Counted from the stretch's first letter, positions 43,363 through 52,043 are shown. The stretch is 64,000 nt of DNA from Benzoatithermus flavus (GCF_037908215.1 NZ_JBBLZC010000011.1:99967-163966), one strand, 5' to 3'. Notes: generated by a model from the sequence alone, not told the origin. Translations and numbers: made by a program.

Positions 43363-44070
43363 ATGTCCAAAGACGAGACGTCGGCGCGAAAGGCTCTGCT
43401 GAGCGGACATCCGCTCTTCGCCGAGCTGCGGGCCGAGGAGCTCGAGCAGATCGTCCGCGTCGCCACCGAGCGTTGCTATGCGCACGGCCAGCTCGTCTTC
43501 CAGCGCGGCGACCCCGGCACCAGCCTCCTGGGGGTGCTCGCCGGCCGCGTGCGGATCGGCCTCTCCTCGGAGGACGGCAAGGAGGTCACGTTCGGCATTC
43601 TCGGTCCGGGCGAGCTGTTCGGCGAGATCGGGGCGCTCGACGGCCAGGGCCGGACGGCCGACGCCGTCGCCATGGACGGGTGCCGCCTCCTGGTGCTCGA
43701 GCACCGCGATTTCCTGTCGTTCCTCGAGCGGAATCCGCGCTGCGCCGTCCGGCTCTTGCAGATCTTGTGCGCGCGCATGCGCAAGGCCACGGGCGTGTGC
43801 GAGAGCCTGGCGCTGCTCGACGTGCCGGTGCGGCTGGCGCGCCTGCTGCTCCAGCTCGCCCTGGATCACGGCGAGCCGACCGGAGAGGGCCGCCGCATCG
43901 CGCTCAGGCTCTCGCAGCAGGAGCTCGGCAACCTCATCGCCGCCACCCGGGAGAGCGTCAACAAGCACCTCAAGGCCTGGGAGGCCGAGGGGCTGATCGG
44001 CATGGAGCAGGGCCGTCTCGTCCTGAACGACATCGAGGCGATGCGGCTCTTGAGCGGATGCCTGCGATGA
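43363..44070 (+). CDS. Crp/Fnr-family transcription regulator
   Basis: 235 residues: an N-terminal cyclic-nucleotide-binding domain and a C-terminal winged helix. GELFGEIGAL (83-92) followed by R97-T98 matches the phosphate-binding cassette of cNMP-responsive Crp proteins (G-E ... R-S/T). The C-helix retains LALLDVPVRLARLLLQLA. In the HTH (LSQQELGNLIAATRESVNKH) the R196-E197-S-V-N200-K201 helix resembles those of mycobacterial Crp/GlxR proteins, which read TGTGA-N6-TCACA. Fnr-type cluster cysteines are absent. First gene of a four-gene operon; its stop overlaps the CHAT start (ATGA). A cAMP- or cGMP-dependent activator of the neighbouring secretion genes is the working hypothesis. Confidence 0.9.
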   Translation: MSKDETSARKALLSGHPLFAELRAEELEQIVRVATERCYAHGQLVFQRGDPGTSLLGVLAGRVRIGLSSEDGKEVTFGILGPGELFGEIGALDGQGRTADAVAMDGCRLLVLEHRDFLSFLERNPRCAVRLLQILCARMRKATGVCESLALLDVPVRLARLLLQLALDHGEPTGEGRRIALRLSQQELGNLIAATRESVNKHLKAWEAEGLIGMEQGRLVLNDIEAMRLLSGCLR

Positions 44071-46244
44071 GCGGCCACCTTCGAAGGACGAGCCGCGCCC
44101 GCCTGGGAGCCGTCCTGCTCGTCGTCCTCCTAGCGGCGCTCCCTGCCGGTGCGGCGGAGCCGGTCGACGCGGTGCTGCGCCAGGCGCGCGCGGCGCAGGA
44201 CCAGGGCCTGCACCGGCGCGCCATCGACCTGTTGACGACGGCGCTCGCCGAGGCCGAGCGCCGCGGCGAGCCCGAGCCGCTCGCCATGGTCCTGGGCGGC
44301 CTCGGCAGCGCCTACCTGCAGGCCGGGCAGCCGGACCGGGCGCGGCCGGCGCTCGAGCGGAGCCTCGGGCTCGCGCAGCGGAACGGGCTCGTGCGCACCC
44401 GTGTCGCCGTGCTCACCGACCTCGGCAACCTGCTCGTGAGCGAGGGGCGCCTCGAGGAGGCGCTCGATACCTACGACACGGCCACGGCGCTGGCGCGAAG
44501 CCTCGGCCGGCGCGATCTCCTCGCCCATGCCCTGATCGACGGGGCGAGGGCGGCGCTGCGTCGGGACGATCCGGCCGGGGCGGAGCGGCGCCTCGAGGAA
44601 GCGGCGCAGAACCTCGCCGCGGACGGGCCGCGGCCGGATCTGGCCTTCGATCTTCTCGCCGTGGCCCGCCTCCTGCTCGACCTGCCGCCGACCCCGGAGC
44701 GGCGGGCGCAGGCCTACGCGACGCTGCGCCGTGCCGCGGCGCTCGCCGACGAGACGGGCGACCAGCGGCTTCTGTCCTATGCCATGGGCTACATGGCCCA
44801 GCTCTACGAGGCCGAGGCGCGCGCCGACGAGGCGCTCGCCCTCTCCCGCCGCGCCGCCTGGCTCGCCGAGCAGGCCCGCTCCCCCGACCCGCTCTATGCC
44901 TGGCAGCGGCAGATCGGCCGGCTCCTCGCCGCGAAGGGCCGGACGGGCGAGGCGATCGCGGCCTACCAGGACGCCGTGCGCACGCTCGACGACATCCGGC
45001 TCGACCTGCCGACCTTCGACCCCAGGACCGGCCGCTCGCTGTTCCGCGAGGTGGTGGGGCCGATCTTCCTCGAGCTGACCGATCTCCTGCTCAAGCAGGC
45101 GGCGCGCGTCGATCCGGCCAGCGCCCAGACCTATCTCAAGGAGGCGCGGCTCACCGTCGAGACCACCAAAGCGATCGAGCTCGAGGACTATTTCCAGGAC
45201 GACTGCGTCGCCCAGCTCCAGGCCCGCATCCGTCCCGTCGACCGGATCGGCGAGCGGACGGCGGCCCTCTACCCCATCGTCCTGCCGGACCGGACCGAAC
45301 TTCTCTTGAGCCTGCCCGACGGCACCATCGCCCGCGCCACCACGCCGGTCGGGGCGGGCAGGATCGCGGAAGAGGCCACGAGTCTGCGCCGGGGGCTCGA
45401 GACGCGCGCGAACCGCCGCTATCTGCCGCTGGCACAGCAGCTCTACGGCTGGCTGCTCCGTCCCTTCGAGGATGCGCTGGCACGGCAGCGCATCGACACG
45501 CTCGTCTTCATTCCGGACGGCGCTCTGCGCACCGTTCCCCTTGCAGCGCTCCACGACGGACAGCGCTTCGTCGTCGAGCGCTTCGCGGTCGCGACCGAGC
45601 CCGGCCTCAACCTCCTCGACCCGCGCCCCATCGAGCGGACCCGCCTGCGCCTCCTGCTCGCCGGCCTCACCAAGGGTGTCCAGGGGTTCACGCCGCTGCC
45701 CCACGTCGAGGACGAGCTGAAGGCGCTCGCGCGCCAGCATCCGGGTGTGCTGCTGCTCGACGAGGCCTTCGTGACGTCGCAGGTGCAGCGCTCGCTCGAG
45801 GCCGCTCCGTTCTCGGTCGTCCACATCGCCTCGCACGCCCAGTTCACGAGCGATCCCAAGAACAGCTTTCTTCTCACCTTCGACGGCCGGCTCGACGTCG
45901 ACGGCCTCGAGCGGCTGATCGAGCCGAGCCGCTTTCGCGACCGCCCGGTCGAGCTTCTGACGCTGAGCGCCTGCACGACGGCGGCCGGCGACGACCGGGC
46001 GGCGCTGGGCCTCGCCGGCATCGCGGTCAAGGCCGGTGCCCGCAGCGCGCTCGCCTCGCTCTGGTTCATCAACGACGAGGCCGCGGCGGAGCTGGTCACC
46101 GCCTTCTACGACGCCCTGGCCGAGCCCGGCGCCACCAAGGCCCGGGCGCTGCAGGAGGCGCAGCTGCACCTCCTGAGGGCGGAGCCCCGCTACCGCCATC
46201 CGGCCTACTGGGCGGCGTTCCTCATCATCGGCAACTGGCTCTAG
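44067..46244 (+). CDS. Exported TPR-CHAT (caspase-like) protein
   Basis: 725 residues. The start ATG at 44067 overlaps the Crp stop and gives a signal peptide (MSGHLRRTSRARLGAVLLVV, then LLAALPAGAA), so the protein should be periplasmic. TPR-like repeats fill about 32-310; the C-terminal 300 residues are a CHAT domain with the His in VVHIASHAQF (H590) and the nucleophile in LTLSACTTAAG (C636), both intact. RYRHPAYWAAFLIIGNWL is the canonical CHAT ending. Members are clan CD cysteine proteases related to separase; those in TPS loci have signal peptides but no proven substrate. Processing of the TpsA exoprotein is a possible role. Confidence 0.9.
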   Translation: MSGHLRRTSRARLGAVLLVVLLAALPAGAAEPVDAVLRQARAAQDQGLHRRAIDLLTTALAEAERRGEPEPLAMVLGGLGSAYLQAGQPDRARPALERSLGLAQRNGLVRTRVAVLTDLGNLLVSEGRLEEALDTYDTATALARSLGRRDLLAHALIDGARAALRRDDPAGAERRLEEAAQNLAADGPRPDLAFDLLAVARLLLDLPPTPERRAQAYATLRRAAALADETGDQRLLSYAMGYMAQLYEAEARADEALALSRRAAWLAEQARSPDPLYAWQRQIGRLLAAKGRTGEAIAAYQDAVRTLDDIRLDLPTFDPRTGRSLFREVVGPIFLELTDLLLKQAARVDPASAQTYLKEARLTVETTKAIELEDYFQDDCVAQLQARIRPVDRIGERTAALYPIVLPDRTELLLSLPDGTIARATTPVGAGRIAEEATSLRRGLETRANRRYLPLAQQLYGWLLRPFEDALARQRIDTLVFIPDGALRTVPLAALHDGQRFVVERFAVATEPGLNLLDPRPIERTRLRLLLAGLTKGVQGFTPLPHVEDELKALARQHPGVLLLDEAFVTSQVQRSLEAAPFSVVHIASHAQFTSDPKNSFLLTFDGRLDVDGLERLIEPSRFRDRPVELLTLSACTTAAGDDRAALGLAGIAVKAGARSALASLWFINDEAAAELVTAFYDALAEPGATKARALQEAQLHLLRAEPRYRHPAYWAAFLIIGNWL

Positions 46245-46249
46245 GTGCC

Positions 46250-48211
46250 ATGCCGAGGCGGCCGATCACGAGCGGACCATGGCTTCAGACCCTGCCGCTG
46301 GCGCTCGTGATCATGCTCTCGAGCCTCGGCGTGCTGGTCGGCGTCCTCGGCCTGCGCTCGACGGGCGTCCTCCAGCCGCTCGAGCTGCGCGCCTACGACG
46401 CGCTCTTGCGCCTCGTCCGGCTTGGCGCCCCGTCCGATCCGCGCATCACGCTGGTCCTCGCGCGCGAGGCCGATCTGACGCGCTACGACTGGCCGCTCAG
46501 CGACGACGTCCTCGCCGAGGCGCTCGAGCGGATTCTGGCGCACGAGCCACGCGCGATCGGGCTCGACCTGTTCCGCGACCGCCCGGTGCCGCCGGGGCAC
46601 GAGCGGCTGGCGCGGCTGCTGCACGACGATCCGCGGGTGTTCGCGGTCATGGCCTATCCCGACGCGACGGGAGACGGGGTGGCGCCGCCGCCCGCCATCG
46701 ACGATCCGGGGCGGATCGGCTTCGCCGACATGGTGACCGATCCGGACGGCATCGTCCGCCGCGGCCTCCTGCTGCTCGGGGGCGGCGACGAGGCGCACTG
46801 GTCCCTGGCCTTGCGGCTCGCCATCGCCTATCTCGCCCCTGCGGGCATCGTGCCCACGGGCGGCGAGGAGGACCCGCGCCTGCTGCGGCTCGGCGCCACG
46901 ACCTACCTGCCGTTGCAGGCGCACGACGGCGGCTATGCCGGCATCGACGACGGCGGCTACCAGTTCCTGCTCGCCTATCCTGCCGGCCGGGCCGGGTTCA
47001 CGATCCTCTCGCTCGGGCAGGTCCTCGCCGGTGATTCCGATCCGGCCGCTCTTGCGGGCCGCGTCGTCATCGTCGGCACCATGGCGGAGAGCGTGAAGGA
47101 CACCTTCCTCACGCCGCTCACGGGCGAGGCCGGAATGCCGGGTGCAGAGCTGCACGCCCAGATCACGAGCCAGCTCGTCCGCCAGGCTCTCGGCGAGGCC
47201 CGGCCGCTGCGGCCGGTGCCCTGGCCGGTCGATGCGGCGTGGACCGGGCTCTGGTGCCTTCTGGGGGGGCTCGCGGCGCTCGGGATGCGCCGGTGGCACA
47301 TCCTGCCGCTCGTCGTCGTCGCGGGCCCGGGCACGCTGTTCACGGTCGCCTTCGGCCTGCTCGCGTTCGGCTACTGGATAGCGCTCCTGCCGCCGCTCTT
47401 CGGCGCCGTGGCCACGATGCTGCTGCAGGCGGGCCATCTCTTCCACCGCGAGCGCGCCGAGCGGGCGATGCTCATGCAGCTCTTCGCCACCCACCTCTCG
47501 CCCCGCATCGCCGAGGCGCTGTGGCAGGTGCGCGGCGACGTGCTGGAGCGCGGCGGCCTGCGCCCGCAGGCCCTCGAGGCGACCGTGCTGTTCTCCGACG
47601 TGCGCGGCTACACCACCATCTCGGAGGCCATGACGCCCTCGATCCTGATGGACTGGCTGAACGACTACATCGCCACCATGGCGGACATCGTCGCCGAGCA
47701 CGACGGCGTGGTGCTCGAGCTCACGGGCGACGGCGTACTGGCCGTGTTCGGCGTCCCGATATCCCGGTCCGATCCGATGGCGATCGCCCGGGACGCGCGC
47801 AACGCCGTCCGCTGCGCCCTTGCCATGAGCGAGGCGCTGCCCGAGCTCAACGCCGCCTTCCGGGCGCGCGGCCTGCCCGAGGCGGCGATCCGCATCGGCA
47901 TCCACACCGGCCCCGTGGTCGCCGGCAGCCTCGGCAGCGCGGGGCGCCGCAAGTACGCCGTGGTCGGCGACACGGTCAACATCGCCGCCCGGCTCGAGGG
48001 CTACGACAAGGGCAGCTTCGCCGTCGACGGACGTGACGGATCTCACTGCCGAATTCTCGTCTCCGGAGCAACCTATGCTTGCCTCGGAGGCGCTTGCACC
48101 GCGGTTTCCATTGGCAAGCTCGACCTCAAGGGAAGGGTCGGGCCGATCGCCGTGTACCGCATCATGGTCGCGCCCGATCGGGCGCGGACGCTGGAAGGAG
48201 CGGGACGATGA
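46250..48211 (+). CDS. CHASE2-domain class III nucleotide cyclase
   Basis: 653 residues: one N-terminal helix (15-34), an extracytoplasmic CHASE2 sensor (about 40-325; ELRAYDALLRLVRLG, GIVRRGLLLL, FTILSLGQVLAG, GRVVIVGTMAESVKDTFLTP), three helices (332-395) and a cyclase domain (about 440-640). Metal aspartates D450 (VLFSDVRGYTTISE) and D494 (LTGDGVLAVFG) and the N577/R581 pair (VNIAARLE) are present. The purine-selecting position is E490 instead of Lys, and the partner position is A570 instead of Asp/Thr; Glu here is a guanylate-cyclase hallmark. Product may be cGMP; this is inference. It sits 5 bp after the CHAT gene and overlaps DUF928 by 4 bp. Confidence 0.92.
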   Translation: MPRRPITSGPWLQTLPLALVIMLSSLGVLVGVLGLRSTGVLQPLELRAYDALLRLVRLGAPSDPRITLVLAREADLTRYDWPLSDDVLAEALERILAHEPRAIGLDLFRDRPVPPGHERLARLLHDDPRVFAVMAYPDATGDGVAPPPAIDDPGRIGFADMVTDPDGIVRRGLLLLGGGDEAHWSLALRLAIAYLAPAGIVPTGGEEDPRLLRLGATTYLPLQAHDGGYAGIDDGGYQFLLAYPAGRAGFTILSLGQVLAGDSDPAALAGRVVIVGTMAESVKDTFLTPLTGEAGMPGAELHAQITSQLVRQALGEARPLRPVPWPVDAAWTGLWCLLGGLAALGMRRWHILPLVVVAGPGTLFTVAFGLLAFGYWIALLPPLFGAVATMLLQAGHLFHRERAERAMLMQLFATHLSPRIAEALWQVRGDVLERGGLRPQALEATVLFSDVRGYTTISEAMTPSILMDWLNDYIATMADIVAEHDGVVLELTGDGVLAVFGVPISRSDPMAIARDARNAVRCALAMSEALPELNAAFRARGLPEAAIRIGIHTGPVVAGSLGSAGRRKYAVVGDTVNIAARLEGYDKGSFAVDGRDGSHCRILVSGATYACLGGACTAVSIGKLDLKGRVGPIAVYRIMVAPDRARTLEGAGR

Positions 48212-48972
48212 GCAGCAGCAGGATGGGAAGGAGCATGTGTCGGCTGTTGGCCGGCCTCGCCGCCTGCGGGTGGCTCCTGGGCGTGCCGGCAGGGCCGGTC
48301 TCGGCCGAGGAAGCCAAGCCGCCGCCGGCTCCGGCGAAGAAGGCGGCGGAGCACGAGCCCGCGAAGACGGTGCAGTACCGGCCGCCCGACTGGAAGGCAC
48401 CGAAGACGCGGGTGGCGGCGGCGACGCGCGGCCTGGAAGACCCCGGACCCTATCTGACCCTCCTGGTACCCGAGCGTACCGGCTACACGAGCGAGGCGAG
48501 CCCCACCCTCTACTGGTACGTCTCGGAGCGCTTCGCGGGCCCGGTCCAAGTGACCCTGCTGAAGGAGCGGGCCATCGAGCCGGTCCTGGAGATGCGGCTG
48601 GAGCACGGTGTCGAGGCGGGCGTGCATGCGATCCCGCTGCGCGCCTACAAGGTGGTCCTCGAGCCCGGCGTCGATTACGAATGGTCGGTGACCCTGACCG
48701 TCGATCCGAACCGCCCCTCGACCGACAGCTTCGCGAGCGGCACGATCCGCCGCGTGCCCCAGGCAGCGCTGCCGCGGGCCGTGGCCGGTGCCGACGAGCT
48801 CGCCGCTCTCGCCGCGCACGGGCTTTGGTACGATGCCGTCGACCTCAGCAGCCGCCTGATCCAGGCGCATCCCGAGGACGTCGCGTGGCGCGAGCTGCGG
48901 GCCGAACTCCTGGAGCAGGAAGGGCTGGAGGAGCCGGCCGCCTGGGATCGAACCCTCGCCGGCCTTCAGTAG
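48208..48972 (+). CDS. DUF928-family exported protein
   Basis: 254 residues. ATG 48208 follows GAAGGAGCGGGACG and overlaps the cyclase stop. A hydrophobic leader (CRLLAGLAACGWLLGVPAGP) is followed by a Lys/Pro-rich linker and a DUF928 domain: PYLTLLVPERTGYTSEASPT, LYWYVSERFAGPVQVTL, HAIPLRAYKVVLEPGVDYEW, and SVTLTVDPNRPSTDSFASGT. DUF928 proteins are mostly cyanobacterial and regularly encoded with CHAT, CHASE2 and TPS genes; function unknown. The last 7 bp overlap the convergent TpsB gene. Confidence 0.85.
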   Translation: MSSSRMGRSMCRLLAGLAACGWLLGVPAGPVSAEEAKPPPAPAKKAAEHEPAKTVQYRPPDWKAPKTRVAAATRGLEDPGPYLTLLVPERTGYTSEASPTLYWYVSERFAGPVQVTLLKERAIEPVLEMRLEHGVEAGVHAIPLRAYKVVLEPGVDYEWSVTLTVDPNRPSTDSFASGTIRRVPQAALPRAVAGADELAALAAHGLWYDAVDLSSRLIQAHPEDVAWRELRAELLEQEGLEEPAAWDRTLAGLQ

Positions 48973-50693
48973 AGCCGCAACTGCACCTCGAAATGGATGC
49001 CCTGGTCCTGCAGGTTCCGGTCCTGCGGGTTGGGCACCTCCTTGAGGGCCACGCCGGCGTAGAGGGCGAGGTTGAAGCCCGGGGCCGGGCTCCAGCGCAG
49101 GCCGCTGCCGATGCTGTAGATGTGGTCCGGATCGGGGGTGGGGGAGTCGGTGTTGAAGCCGCCGCCGATGTCCGCGAACGGCGCGAGGTAGAGAATGCCG
49201 TCCTCCGGGCTCTCGCTCCAGCCCGGAATCGGCAGCCGGAACAGCGGCAGGCGGTATTCGATCGAGGCGGTGTAGCCGTTGTCGAGCACGAGCAGGTCCT
49301 CGCGGTAGCCGCGCACCGTGTCGAGGCCGCCGATCGCGAACTGCTCGAGCGGCAGGAGCGGGTCCGAGGCGAGCTGCAGGCTGCCGCGCAGCACGAGCTG
49401 GTGGTCGCCCTCGAACAGCCGCCGCGCCAGCTCGAACTGCCCGAGCCAGGCCAGATAGCGGCTGTCCGGCGCGTCCTTGTTGATGGTGGCGCCGAACGCG
49501 TCGAGCCCGAGGCTGAAGGTCGAGCGGAAGGCCACCGCCAGGTCGCGGCCGCGATGGTCCCAGTCCTGCCGGAAGCGCAGGGCCGTGATGTCGCTCTTGC
49601 CGTTCTTGGCGCCGGGCGAGAACGAGAACGGCTCGTTCAGCAGCGAGGTCTCGCTGTGCCGCCGCGAGAGGGCGAGCCCCAGCCGCACCTCGTCCGCGAC
49701 CCGCTGCAGGACCGGGTACGACGCGCCGAACTCGAGGCTCCAGGTGCGGCTCTGGATGTCGAGCTGGTTGAAGGGGTGCTCGACCACGTCGGAGCGCGTG
49801 ATCTCGCCCGAGCCGTAAAGGCGCAGATCGCTCGCCGTGACCGGCACGGAATAGGCGAGGTAGCCCTGGCGCGAGCCCTCGCTGGCACTCGCTTCGAGCC
49901 GCAGCGGGTCGCCGCGGCCGAGCAGGTTGAAGAAGGTGGCGCCGATCTCGCCGTGCTCGGCGCCCACGCTGGGCGACCAGTCGTTGGCGAGCCGCGCGTC
50001 GACCCGTAGGCGCCGGCCCTCGACGATGTCGGCCTCGAGCACGCTCGCGCCCGGCCGGGCACCCGGCCCCAGCCGGGCGCCGAGCCGCTCGATCGTGGGA
50101 TCGAGCAGAAGGAGCTGGAGCTGCTCCTGCAGGTCGCGGACGTTGAGGGGAGGGCCGGCGCCGCGCCGGATCCTGGCCTCGAGGAAGGCGGGATCGAGCG
50201 AGCGCAGGCCCTCGAGGCGGATCTCGTCGAGCCTGCCCTCGACGATGCGGAAGGTGACGATGCCCTGGCTCACGTCCTGATCGGGCAAGAGCGCCCCGGA
50301 ATTGACGTAGCCGCGCTCGACATAGGCGAGGGTGAGCTCGTCCCGGAGCCGCAGCAGTTCCTCGATCGTGAGCGCCCGTCCCTCGTAGCGGCGCACGATG
50401 GGCTCGAGCTCGGCCGTGCTCACGACCGTGTTGCCTTCGAGCCGGATCTCGCGCACGAGGACGCTGACACCCTCGGACGGACCGGGTCGGGTCGGCGGCA
50501 GCTCGGGTACCGGCGGCAGGACGAAGCCCGGCGAAGGCGGGGGTGGCGGCGGGAGCCGGAGCTCGGGCGCGCCGCCGCCCGGCGCCGTGCGGCGTTCGAA
50601 GCCCGGCGCTTGCGCCGCGGCCGGGCCGACGGCGGCCAGTACGCCGGCCGTCGCGACCAGCCACATGGCACCTGGTCGGGAAGCTGCCCGCAT
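48966..50693 (-). CDS. TpsB outer-membrane transporter (ShlB/FhaC/HecB family)
   Basis: About 575 residues. Signal peptide, then a proline-rich linker (about 45-72), POTRA1 (VREIRLEGNTVVSTAELEPI, YVERGYVNSGALLPDQDVSQ), POTRA2 (to about 230) and a 16-strand barrel. GGLDTVRGYREDLL is the conserved RGY motif of the L6 loop, and the protein ends in an aromatic residue (QLRLY), as outer-membrane barrels do. It would export the TpsA protein at 41022. GTG 50696 and ATG 50693 are both possible starts; ATG is preferred. It faces the DUF928 gene rather than being in an operon with TpsA. Confidence 0.93.
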   Translation of the reverse strand: MRAASRPGAMWLVATAGVLAAVGPAAAQAPGFERRTAPGGGAPELRLPPPPPPSPGFVLPPVPELPPTRPGPSEGVSVLVREIRLEGNTVVSTAELEPIVRRYEGRALTIEELLRLRDELTLAYVERGYVNSGALLPDQDVSQGIVTFRIVEGRLDEIRLEGLRSLDPAFLEARIRRGAGPPLNVRDLQEQLQLLLLDPTIERLGARLGPGARPGASVLEADIVEGRRLRVDARLANDWSPSVGAEHGEIGATFFNLLGRGDPLRLEASASEGSRQGYLAYSVPVTASDLRLYGSGEITRSDVVEHPFNQLDIQSRTWSLEFGASYPVLQRVADEVRLGLALSRRHSETSLLNEPFSFSPGAKNGKSDITALRFRQDWDHRGRDLAVAFRSTFSLGLDAFGATINKDAPDSRYLAWLGQFELARRLFEGDHQLVLRGSLQLASDPLLPLEQFAIGGLDTVRGYREDLLVLDNGYTASIEYRLPLFRLPIPGWSESPEDGILYLAPFADIGGGFNTDSPTPDPDHIYSIGSGLRWSPAPGFNLALYAGVALKEVPNPQDRNLQDQGIHFEVQLRLY

Positions 50694-50696
50694 CAC

Positions 50697-51175
50697 CGTG
50701 CGCCGATCGCCCCGGCCGACGGCTTCCGGCCACCCGGCTCCGCCTCGCCGCCCTCGCTGGAGCGGGCAGCGAGTTTCAGAGGCCGACGGTAGCCGCTCTG
50801 CCGTCCCATCGCATCCTTTCTCCAGTCCCGATCGGACCGGGCATTCTCCCCTACTGCCTCGGCAAGAGCAAGCATTGCTCCTCGCCGCCAGGGAACGTCC
50901 CGAGACGAGGACGATCGGGTCCGGAGCGCCTTCTCACGCGAAAGGCGGAAAGAAAATCATGACCGAACAACGAAGTGTCGGGATCTTCACGCTGTCGTCA
51001 TGGAGAGGCGCGTTGACCGATAGCGCGGCTTGCTGTATTATTTTACGACTTCATGCCCTCTGCTTCCCGTCGACCTCACAGCGTTTCTGTCCGCATTCCG
51101 TCGGCGCCGAAGAAGGGTAGGCCAATACCTCGCGATGGGCACCGCCGGATCGGGCACATCGGGAGGGTATTCATC
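50697..51175. other. Spacer upstream of TpsB and of the small secreted protein gene
   Basis: 479 bp, no supportable ORF. It holds a strong plus-strand promoter at 51013-51041. No second Crp-type site was seen upstream of TpsB. Confidence 0.55.
51013..51041 (+). promoter_or_regulatory. Near-consensus sigma70-like promoter
   Basis: TTGACC (51013-51018), 17-bp spacer, TATTAT (51036-51041), in otherwise high-GC DNA. It directs toward the gene at 51176 with an expected leader of about 128 nt. Confidence 0.7.
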
Positions 51176-51541
51176 ATGCCCGGAAGGCATCTCGCCGCCG
51201 CTCTGCTGGGGCTGCTGCTCGCCGTCGGCGCGTCCGCAAGCGCCTTCGCCCAGAACCTCACCGGGGTCTGGGTGGGCAACGACGGCGGTACCTACTACGT
51301 GCGGCAGATCAACCAGGTGGTCTGGTGGTACGGGGAGAACGCGCTGTTCGCTCCCGGCTTCTCCAACGTGGCCAAGGGCGAGGTCTCGCAGGGCCAGGTG
51401 TTCCTGCTCTGGGCCGACGTCCCGAAGGGACGCACGTCCAGCAACGGCGCCCTCGTGCTGCAGATCCAGTCGCCCACGCGGCTGGTGGCGCTGCAGCGGA
51501 CCGGAGGGTTCGGCGGCAGCGTGTGGACCAGGATCCGCTGA
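51176..51541 (+). CDS. Small exported protein of unknown function
   Basis: 121 residues; ATG 51176 follows GGGAGGGTATTCATC. Signal peptide MPGRHLAAALLGLLLAVGAS with cleavage near AFA-QN. Mature protein NLTGVWVGNDGGTYYVRQIN, QVVWWYGENALFAPGFSNVA, then SSNGALVLQIQSPTRLVALQ and a short C-terminal strand. The pattern (GxWxGNDGGxYYxRQ...xxWxYGE) resembles small lipocalin-like, all-beta secreted proteins annotated as hypothetical in many proteobacteria. Strong promoter upstream suggests it is well expressed. Confidence 0.7.
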   Translation: MPGRHLAAALLGLLLAVGASASAFAQNLTGVWVGNDGGTYYVRQINQVVWWYGENALFAPGFSNVAKGEVSQGQVFLLWADVPKGRTSSNGALVLQIQSPTRLVALQRTGGFGGSVWTRIR

Positions 51542-51617
51542 TCCCTGTGGCCGGCACGGAGCCCGTCCCGGCTCCGTGCCGGCTTGCCGCGCCGATGCCG
51601 ACGGCCGGACGTCGACG

Positions 51618-52043
51618 TCAGACGACGTTGAGCCGGACGGGCACGTTGTTGCGAGTCGCGTTCGAGTAGGGGCAGACCTGATGCGCCTTCTCGACGAGCT
51701 GCTGCGCCTGGGCGCGGTCCATGCCGGGCAGCGAGACGTCGAGCTGGATGTCGAGGCCGAAGCCGCCCTCCGAGCGCGGGCCGATGCCGACCGTGGCGGT
51801 GACGCTGGTGTCGTCCGGCACCTTGATGCGCTCCTGCGCGGCCACGAACTTCATCGCCCCGATGAAGCAGGCCGCGTAGCCGGCCGCGAACAACTGCTCG
51901 GGATTGTTGCCGGGGCCGCCGGCGCCGCCCAGCTCCCTGGGCGTGGAGAGGTTGACCTGGAACGAGCCGTCCTTGGTGGCGGCACGGCCGTCGCGGCCGC
52001 CGGTGGCGGTGGCGGACGTGGTGTACTTGACGTCGACGGGCAT
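51618..52043 (-). CDS. ohr: Ohr-type organic hydroperoxide reductase
   Basis: 141-residue OsmC/Ohr-fold protein. The reactive cysteine C59 lies in AAGYAACFIGAMKFVA and the resolving cysteine C124 in HQVCPYSNATRNNVPV. The N-terminal YTTSATATGGRDGRAATKDG matches Ohr rather than OsmC. It detoxifies lipid and organic hydroperoxides in the cytoplasm with lipoylated partners. No OhrR (MarR) gene is adjacent; the upstream LysR gene is more likely linked to the SDR operon. Confidence 0.93.
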   Translation of the reverse strand: MPVDVKYTTSATATGGRDGRAATKDGSFQVNLSTPRELGGAGGPGNNPEQLFAAGYAACFIGAMKFVAAQERIKVPDDTSVTATVGIGPRSEGGFGLDIQLDVSLPGMDRAQAQQLVEKAHQVCPYSNATRNNVPVRLNVV

